Shown: in pieces, positions 5,981 to 10,659 of the stretch | Numbering within the stretch: the first letter of the stretch is position 1 | Layout: each line of letters starts with the position of its first letter | Source of the DNA: Candidatus Martarchaeota archaeon | GTDB taxonomy: Archaea; Micrarchaeota; Micrarchaeia; Micrarchaeales; Micrarchaeaceae | NCBI GenBank assembly: GCA_023485645.1 | Contig: JAMCZM010000022.1 | Span: 1 to 10,659 of the forward strand | Reading direction: 5' to 3' | Length of the DNA: 10,659 nt | The notes under the pieces: model-generated | What the model was told of the DNA's origin: nothing | Seen by the model: only the letters and a program-made list of their open reading frames with translations | The model's database searches: none | Made by a program: the position numbers and the translations under genes

Positions 5981-7225
5981 ATGCAAAATAGTAAGATATT
6001 TTTAATAATAATCGCGATTGCTCTTTTAGTTATCGTGCTTATGTACGCTGTAACTATACATTCTAATAATGCACAAATTAACAGCACAGTTGCGTCTAAT
6101 GTTTTAATAAATTCATCAGTTAATTCTACAAAAACTATAACACCAGTAGCTAATCTTAGCCCAGATTTTAATTATCCAATAAAATTGGAGCTGTTAAATA
6201 AAATATTCGGGGGTAATTGGAATGCGTATAATTTATTAAACATGCAGCATAATTTATCTTATGGGATTAATTCAATAATTATAGAAAATGTCACAAATGC
6301 CTCGGGGTACAAGATGGCAATAGCCATATTAAATCTTTCAAATGTTTCACTTGCAAACAGTGCATATAATCTTCTGTCAAGCAGTTCAGAGTCTTCAGGG
6401 TTTAATAATTTTAATGCAGGCGCAATGCCTAACGGGAGGCCATATTTTATATCCCCTGTAAGGTTATCTAGCAGTCCAACAAATTATACGAGCTTTGGCA
6501 CTGTTTATAAAAATAAAATAATATCAATATTATTGCCAATATCAAGTCCGTTGCAAATAGAAATGATTATGCCAAAAGTGGAGAGTTTATTTGAAAATAT
6601 ATCAAATGCAAGTGCTCCAAATGTATCAAATATAAACTATTTATCTGCAAATATGCTTGATAATGCGGTGGGGTATAATTGGGTTAGCATTAATAGTTCG
6701 ACAAATATAATACCAATTTTAAATGCCAATTATACCGGTAAAAGTTCAATATTTGTAAGTAATACGCTTGGATACGACATATTATCAGAGCGGGTGTTAT
6801 TTCCAAACACTATCATCTCCTCTAGTTATTATAATAATTTTACCAGTCTTTTTACATCGCAGAGTGTGAATACGATATATTATGCCTATATACTAGGTAA
6901 TCAATTGCCATATTCAATATTTACTGTTGCAAATTCCTCAAATATAATGTCTTATAGTATAGATGCAAATTCAATATTTGCCCTAAACTTAATTAACGCA
7001 AAAAATAGTACCGCTATATCTCCATATAATAGATATGAATTAATTACATTATTATTTAATTACATGGAGGGCAATTATACTTTGGCGCAGCTTAAGAATG
7101 ATATAGCAATCCAAAATATAACTAAGAGTAATATAAGTTCAAATAGCATCCAGGCTAATAACAGCATAGCTATTTCAAATACCACTTCAACACAAAATAG
7201 CATTGCGTCAAATGCGATAAAATAA
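5981..7225 (+). CDS. Large sequon-rich, N-terminally anchored surface protein
   Basis: A 414-residue protein with one N-terminal hydrophobic helix (about residues 5-26, following MQNSK) serving as signal or anchor, and a long outer part rich in Asn, Ser, Ile and Thr. I count about 23 Asn-X-Ser/Thr sequons, including a cluster in the last 40 residues, which form a low-complexity Asn/Ser/Thr tail. Two segments resemble each other: LLNKIFGGNWNAYN (71-84) and MLDNAVGYNWVSIN (225-238), which suggests two copies of a domain of about 150 residues. I recognise no catalytic motif and no cysteines. A surface glycoprotein or binding protein is the likely role; the function is unknown. The ATG at 5981 lies 27 nt after a TATA core. 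The DoxX-like gene follows after 34 nt and may be cotranscribed. Confidence 0.8.
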   Translation: MQNSKIFLIIIAIALLVIVLMYAVTIHSNNAQINSTVASNVLINSSVNSTKTITPVANLSPDFNYPIKLELLNKIFGGNWNAYNLLNMQHNLSYGINSIIIENVTNASGYKMAIAILNLSNVSLANSAYNLLSSSSESSGFNNFNAGAMPNGRPYFISPVRLSSSPTNYTSFGTVYKNKIISILLPISSPLQIEMIMPKVESLFENISNASAPNVSNINYLSANMLDNAVGYNWVSINSSTNIIPILNANYTGKSSIFVSNTLGYDILSERVLFPNTIISSSYYNNFTSLFTSQSVNTIYYAYILGNQLPYSIFTVANSSNIMSYSIDANSIFALNLINAKNSTAISPYNRYELITLLFNYMEGNYTLAQLKNDIAIQNITKSNISSNSIQANNSIAISNTTSTQNSIASNAIK

Positions 7226-7259
7226 TCTATTTAAAATTTAAAATTAATAGGTTTCATTA

Positions 7260-7655
7260 ATGTCAAGTTCAATGCAATATAAAAATAGGAAAAAAACTAT
7301 TACACATAAAATAATTCTAACTCAAAAAAATATACTGCGCTTTGCTATATCCTTTCTTTTTATACTCTTTGGAGCATGGGAGATATACGCGCCAGCCTAC
7401 TGGGCTCCATTCTTTCCAAATCTGATCAATATTTCAAATGCTACAATATCTGTAATAATATCTATACATGGTATTCTTTTATTAATAATAGGGCTGGCAA
7501 TAATTACGGGGTATAAGTTAAAGGCATTTGCTCTATTTGGCACAATTATGATGATAATAATATCATTATCGCTTTTCTATCTCTCTGGGATTACAGATCT
7601 TTTTATACGCGATGTGGCAATAACAATCGCAACAGCTGCGCTCATGCTCGATTAA
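7260..7655 (+). CDS. DoxX-like four-helix membrane protein
   Basis: A 131-residue protein with a basic N-terminal tail (1-24) and four hydrophobic helices at about 25-42, 62-84, 87-107 and 113-130. The pattern LRFAISFLFILFGAWEIYAPAYW (the first helix and what follows) and the ending ITDLFIRDVAITIATAALML resemble the DoxX/DoxD-like family, whose last helix typically starts with an R-D pair. DoxD proteins are subunits of thiosulfate:quinone oxidoreductase in Acidianus, but most DoxX-like proteins have no assigned function and no partner subunit is visible here. The start is ATG 7260; an in-frame ATG at 7272 is possible. The gene sits 34 nt after the surface protein gene, with an AT-rich stretch (7228-7243) that could hold its own promoter. 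Confidence 0.7.
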   Translation: MSSSMQYKNRKKTITHKIILTQKNILRFAISFLFILFGAWEIYAPAYWAPFFPNLINISNATISVIISIHGILLLIIGLAIITGYKLKAFALFGTIMMIIISLSLFYLSGITDLFIRDVAITIATAALMLD

Positions 7656-7717
7656 TTTTAAATGCGTAAGGTTAACATACATATATATTACTGTTTGATA
7701 AATTCTTACTGGTTTAT

Positions 7718-8008
7718 ATGCCAAGTATAATAAAAGACATAATTGACTCATTTAAAGGAAAATATCTCTCTCAAGAAGTGGCGGATATAATTGATTCAGC
7801 AAGAATAGTGGCAATATCAGAAAGCGGTCCAGAATGTGCGATAAGGTATATATTTGAGCATATAAAGGATAATCCTGGTTCAAAAGCCATATTATTAGAA
7901 GAGATGGGGCGCATTGCAAAAGATTTTGATGTGAATTTAGAACAATTTGACAATTCTGCGCAAAATAAAAAAATTAAAATTTTATTGGAAAAAATAATAA
8001 GAAAATGA
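7718..8008 (+). CDS. Small helical protein of unknown function
   Basis: A 96-residue soluble protein starting at ATG 7718, probably all-alpha, with alternating acidic and basic residues (beginning MPSIIKDIIDSFKGKYLSQE). It contains one cysteine (SGPECAIRY) and ends in a basic helix (KIKILLEKIIRK). I see no known domain or catalytic motif. Its coding nature is supported by the ATG start, the amino acid mix and the upstream AT-rich element at 7681-7690 (ATATATATTA, about 30 nt before the ATG). The minus-strand ORF that covers it looks like a shadow. Its stop is only 3 nt from that of the convergent XPD gene, so the two 3' ends probably overlap as RNA. Confidence 0.65.
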   Translation: MPSIIKDIIDSFKGKYLSQEVADIIDSARIVAISESGPECAIRYIFEHIKDNPGSKAILLEEMGRIAKDFDVNLEQFDNSAQNKKIKILLEKIIRK

Positions 8009-8011
8009 TAA

Positions 8012-9841
8012 TTAAATATAATTATACTTAATTTTGTCATATGCCCAGAAATCCTTTATTATATCACTATAATTTTCAGCATCCGTTATGTCAAATGTGT
8101 CTGTTATCATAGAATTATATGATTTCCATTTATACCTATTGTCCATAAATATAATTGCTGCCCTATCATTTTCATTACGTATCGCTCTACCAGCAGCCTG
8201 TATGACACGCATTATTGCAGGCACCCTATAAGCATAATCATCTCCTTTTCCCTCAAATTTTTTATTTAGATAGGCAATCCTTGCTTTTATCTCAAGTGTT
8301 GGTACAGCTAGAGGCAATCCTACAACGATAACGCCTTTTAGCGTATTATTTTTATAATCAATCCCCTCACTTAAACTGCCACCCATAACACCTAACAATA
8401 TTTTATTATCTGAAGGATTTAGTTGGCTAATAAGCCTTTCAAGTTCAACATTTTGCATGTTTTTTTCTTGCAATATGACTTCATTTTTTATATATTTATT
8501 TACATTTTTCAATACCGAAAAACTGGGAAAGAAAACAGCAACATTTCCAGGTATATGTTTTTTTATATTCTCGATATTGCTTGCGATGTTTTTGAATTGC
8601 AAATCAGACCTGCTTTTATAACCTGTTGTTATTTTATCATCTATTATTGCAATCCTATTGGATTTTGGGAATGGGCTGTGATAATTTCTTGTATACGTGC
8701 TATCCTTAATGTCAAACATTTCTGCATACATGCTAAGTGGCGTCATTGTTGCACTCATAAATACGTTTGCGTATGTCTCTTTAAGTACGTTTATCACGCG
8801 CTCTGGGTATAAGCAGGTTAAGGATAATCTTGGAACTCCATTAACATTTGATATTATTCTAACTATAGAACTATCATCATTTAGCCATTTCTTTAAGAAG
8901 TTAGAAACGTGAAGTATTGCAGAACGCTTTGCTTTGCTGCTCTCTATATACTCTAATGCATACTTATCAAGCTGCTCTGTTATACTATCGATATTGTTAG
9001 TTATTTGTTCTGATAAGCAATCGATTTTAACAAATGCCTCCTTGCTCTTTTTTAGCGATTCTTTTGCTATTGAACTAATCATAAAGGAAAGATAATCTAA
9101 ATCCATGCTTCTTCCAATGCTTTTTAGCTCCTCATTTGCCCTTGAAATGCCATTTATTGTAAGTGCATCACTCATATATGATGCTCCCAGTTCTGTTATA
9201 TTATGCGCTTCATCCCATATAACTATAGTACTCTCAAGGTTGTGTGATATCTTTTTTAAGAATGCGCTTTTTATGCTAGGATTTAGTATATGTGCATAAT
9301 CTGCGATTATCACATTTGCCGTTTTGGCAGCTTTTGTTGCGATTTCATATGCGCATAGCCCTGCATCTGCGCTTGCATAAAATAGACTATTGTGCCCTTC
9401 ACGCACGCTATCTAAAATATGTTCTGGTATGATGTCGTTGTCTTTAACATTTTTATAAAACTGGCATTTTCCGTTCTTAATTGCTCTATTACATGCAGTA
9501 TAAAAGAGCTCTTTTGGCAATGAATTAAAATTCTCATTAACACAAAGGTTCTGTTTTCCAACAAGGTCCACAAAATTTACTTCAACTCCAAATTTTTTTC
9601 TAATTCCTTGCAGCGCATCAACTACTATTTTATGTTGTGATATTTTAGGCGTGAGAAATAAGATGTCAAGGTTCTTTTCCATAGCAATTGTGAGAGCAGC
9701 CCCAAGCGAGGCATCAGTTTTCCCTATGCCTGTTGGCGCATTTATTATTATACTGCGTTTATCCTGCAGCGCCGCATAAATATCCTCCATCATCTGCTCT
9801 TGGTGTTTTCTAGGCCTATCAAACCTAAACAAATACTCCAT
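8012..9841 (-). CDS. xpd: XPD/Rad3-family Fe-S DNA helicase
   Basis: A 609-residue superfamily 2 helicase, the normal size for archaeal XPD. In order it shows a Q-motif-like RPRKHQ (9-14), Walker A APTGIGKT (35-42), four cysteines for a 4Fe-4S cluster (C100, C117, C126, C163), the Walker B DEAH box WDEAHN (209-214), SAT motif III (363-365), GGSLSEGIDY (487-496) in HD2, and motif VI QAAGRAIR (548-555) with arginine fingers. The stretch between the DEAH box and motif III (about 220-350) fits the Arch domain. XPD unwinds DNA 5' to 3'; in eukaryotes it is part of TFIIH, while in archaea it is thought to act in DNA repair without a fixed TFIIH. The 16-8-36 cysteine spacing resembles the Thermoplasma acidophilum enzyme as I remember it. 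Every key residue I looked for is present, so it is probably active. It starts at ATG 9841 with a TATA box about 25 nt before it. Confidence 0.95.
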   Translation of the reverse strand: MEYLFRFDRPRKHQEQMMEDIYAALQDKRSIIINAPTGIGKTDASLGAALTIAMEKNLDILFLTPKISQHKIVVDALQGIRKKFGVEVNFVDLVGKQNLCVNENFNSLPKELFYTACNRAIKNGKCQFYKNVKDNDIIPEHILDSVREGHNSLFYASADAGLCAYEIATKAAKTANVIIADYAHILNPSIKSAFLKKISHNLESTIVIWDEAHNITELGASYMSDALTINGISRANEELKSIGRSMDLDYLSFMISSIAKESLKKSKEAFVKIDCLSEQITNNIDSITEQLDKYALEYIESSKAKRSAILHVSNFLKKWLNDDSSIVRIISNVNGVPRLSLTCLYPERVINVLKETYANVFMSATMTPLSMYAEMFDIKDSTYTRNYHSPFPKSNRIAIIDDKITTGYKSRSDLQFKNIASNIENIKKHIPGNVAVFFPSFSVLKNVNKYIKNEVILQEKNMQNVELERLISQLNPSDNKILLGVMGGSLSEGIDYKNNTLKGVIVVGLPLAVPTLEIKARIAYLNKKFEGKGDDYAYRVPAIMRVIQAAGRAIRNENDRAAIIFMDNRYKWKSYNSMITDTFDITDAENYSDIIKDFWAYDKIKYNYI

Positions 9842-9860
9842 AGTAACAGAATCAAATCAT

Positions 9861-9870
9861 ATTATAAAAA
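9861..9870 (-). promoter_or_regulatory. xpd: Putative TATA box of the xpd gene
   Basis: The minus strand reads TTTTTATAAT; the TATAAT core begins 25 nt before the ATG at 9841, so transcription should start at or very near the start codon (leaderless). The core lies in the 80-bp gap after the jelly-roll gene, which supports independent transcription of xpd. Confidence 0.45.
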
Positions 9871-9921
9871 TAATAGTGTTTGCTTTTTGTGACAACTCGT
9901 TTTAATCTTACACTATTCATC

Positions 9922-10659
9922 CTAGTTATTTTTTTGTATAATATATATGGTTTTTCCATTGCTTTTAATCTCAAAATGCTTCAAATCCAATTTAAAAGAA
10001 GAATTTTCCCCCATTTTTTTACCTTCTATTTTGGGTATGTTTTCAAATAAGTTAATAAATGTAAGATCCTTGGCATAATATTCTATTGGCTTTCCGTTTT
10101 TAACTTGTATATCATGCATATGCTTGTCTACGCTAATAGATAAATATGCAAATACTTTATAAAAAGATACCAATTCACCTGAAAGGTAGCGGTAGCTATC
10201 GGATGGAATTATATCCATGCTCATTTTTTTTACGTGCGTATCAAATTCTGTCATTAATCCTGTATAAAATCCATGTGAAAATTTTTTGCCTACAAAAAAA
10301 TCAGCGTCTTCATTAAAGCTTTTTTTAACAATTGCGCCAGTATTCAAATCATGAAGTTCCATATATATTTTATGGTCTTTAACATTCATTTTAATATCTA
10401 TTTTATCTCCCGTATCTACATTTCCATTAAACGGAACTCTTTTTCCAGGACCTTCATTTTGCCCGCCCCATATCATGTATATCATATAATATCTATTATT
10501 AGTATATTGCAATGCGCATTGGTACCATCTGCCATTGTTTGTAAGCCCATTGAGTTCATAAGCTATATAATCATTGTTATTTCCTGTAGTACCATTTTTT
10601 ATCGGTTTTGCAATAACTTGGTAGTGTAGTGAACGTGTATTCTCCGTATAAATAAGTCC
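9922..10659 (-). CDS. ConA-like jelly-roll domain protein, C-terminal part (runs off the right edge)
   Basis: The minus-strand frame is open from the right window edge to TAG at 9922-9924, at least 245 codons; the TTG at 10512 is internal and is not needed as a start. The first 110 or so visible residues alternate like beta strands: HYQVIAKPIKNG, NGRWYQCALQYTNNRYYMIY, VPFNGNVDTGDKIDIKM, then IYMELHDLNTGAIV. The order W-Y-Q, a strand with paired aromatics, a G-x-V-x-x-G-D turn, then a D-x-N-T-G-A strand matches lectin-like domains that I associate with secreted proteins of acidophilic archaea. The rest is mixed, with a basic C-terminus and no transmembrane helix after the domain. A signal peptide, if any, lies outside the window. 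Carbohydrate or surface binding is possible but not shown. Confidence 0.7.
   Translation of the reverse strand, partial: GLIYTENTRSLHYQVIAKPIKNGTTGNNNDYIAYELNGLTNNGRWYQCALQYTNNRYYMIYMIWGGQNEGPGKRVPFNGNVDTGDKIDIKMNVKDHKIYMELHDLNTGAIVKKSFNEDADFFVGKKFSHGFYTGLMTEFDTHVKKMSMDIIPSDSYRYLSGELVSFYKVFAYLSISVDKHMHDIQVKNGKPIEYYAKDLTFINLFENIPKIEGKKMGENSSFKLDLKHFEIKSNGKTIYIIQKNN

Noticed and set aside
7566..8040. Minus-strand open frames at 7566-7751 and 7771-8040
   Set aside because: They overlap the DoxX-like gene and the 96-residue protein gene on the opposite strand, lack promoters or domains, and have shadow-like composition.
8423..9299. Three plus-strand open frames (8423-8812, 8697-8912, 9105-9299) inside xpd
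   Set aside because: They lie opposite conserved helicase motifs and overlap one another in different frames, as expected for antisense shadows.
10351..10629. Plus-strand open frame of 92 codons at the right edge
   Set aside because: It is antisense to the jelly-roll protein, whose frame is open to the window edge and has a coherent beta-strand pattern.

Overview
The window looks archaeal and probably comes from an AT-rich acidophile, such as a Thermoplasmatota relative or a small-genome ARMAN-type lineage (Parvarchaeota/Micrarchaeota). The evidence is an XPD-type helicase with a four-cysteine Fe-S region, a presenilin/SPP-like A22 protease, TATA boxes 24-27 nt before several start codons with no obvious Shine-Dalgarno sequences, and Asn/Ser/Thr-rich membrane-anchored surface proteins full of N-glycosylation sequons. 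The lineage is inference; no rRNA or tRNA gene was recognised.

Left part (1 to about 2010): an extremely AT-rich segment carrying surface-glycan genes. A GT4-type glycosyltransferase runs in from the left edge but is interrupted by an in-frame TAA at 134-136. It is followed by an FkbM-type SAM-dependent methyltransferase. Base and codon use differ sharply from the rest of the window, which suggests a variable or acquired glycan island with one decaying gene.

Middle part (about 2100-7660): membrane and surface genes. They are a presenilin-like intramembrane aspartyl protease; a possible 27-codon basic ORF; a convergent, sequon-rich, single-anchor surface protein on the minus strand; then, divergently, a DUF3311 small membrane protein overlapping a sodium:solute symporter family transporter (a known gene pair). 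After these come a second, larger sequon-rich anchored surface protein and a four-helix DoxX-like membrane protein.

Right part (about 7700 to the end): a 96-residue helical protein of unknown function ends 3 nt from a convergent XPD/Rad3-family helicase on the minus strand. Beyond it, also on the minus strand, is the C-terminal part of a protein with a probable ConA-like jelly-roll domain. Its reading frame stays open to the right edge, so it is partial.

Most of the content concerns the cell envelope: glycan building and decoration, glycoprotein-like surface proteins, intramembrane proteolysis and solute uptake. XPD is the only clear information-processing gene. I found no CRISPR array, insertion sequence, tRNA or rRNA. 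The most notable points are the nonsense-interrupted glycosyltransferase, a symporter that seems to lack the hydroxyl residues of its Na2 sodium site, the PAI variant of the presenilin PAL motif, and an apparent two-copy domain in the large surface protein.
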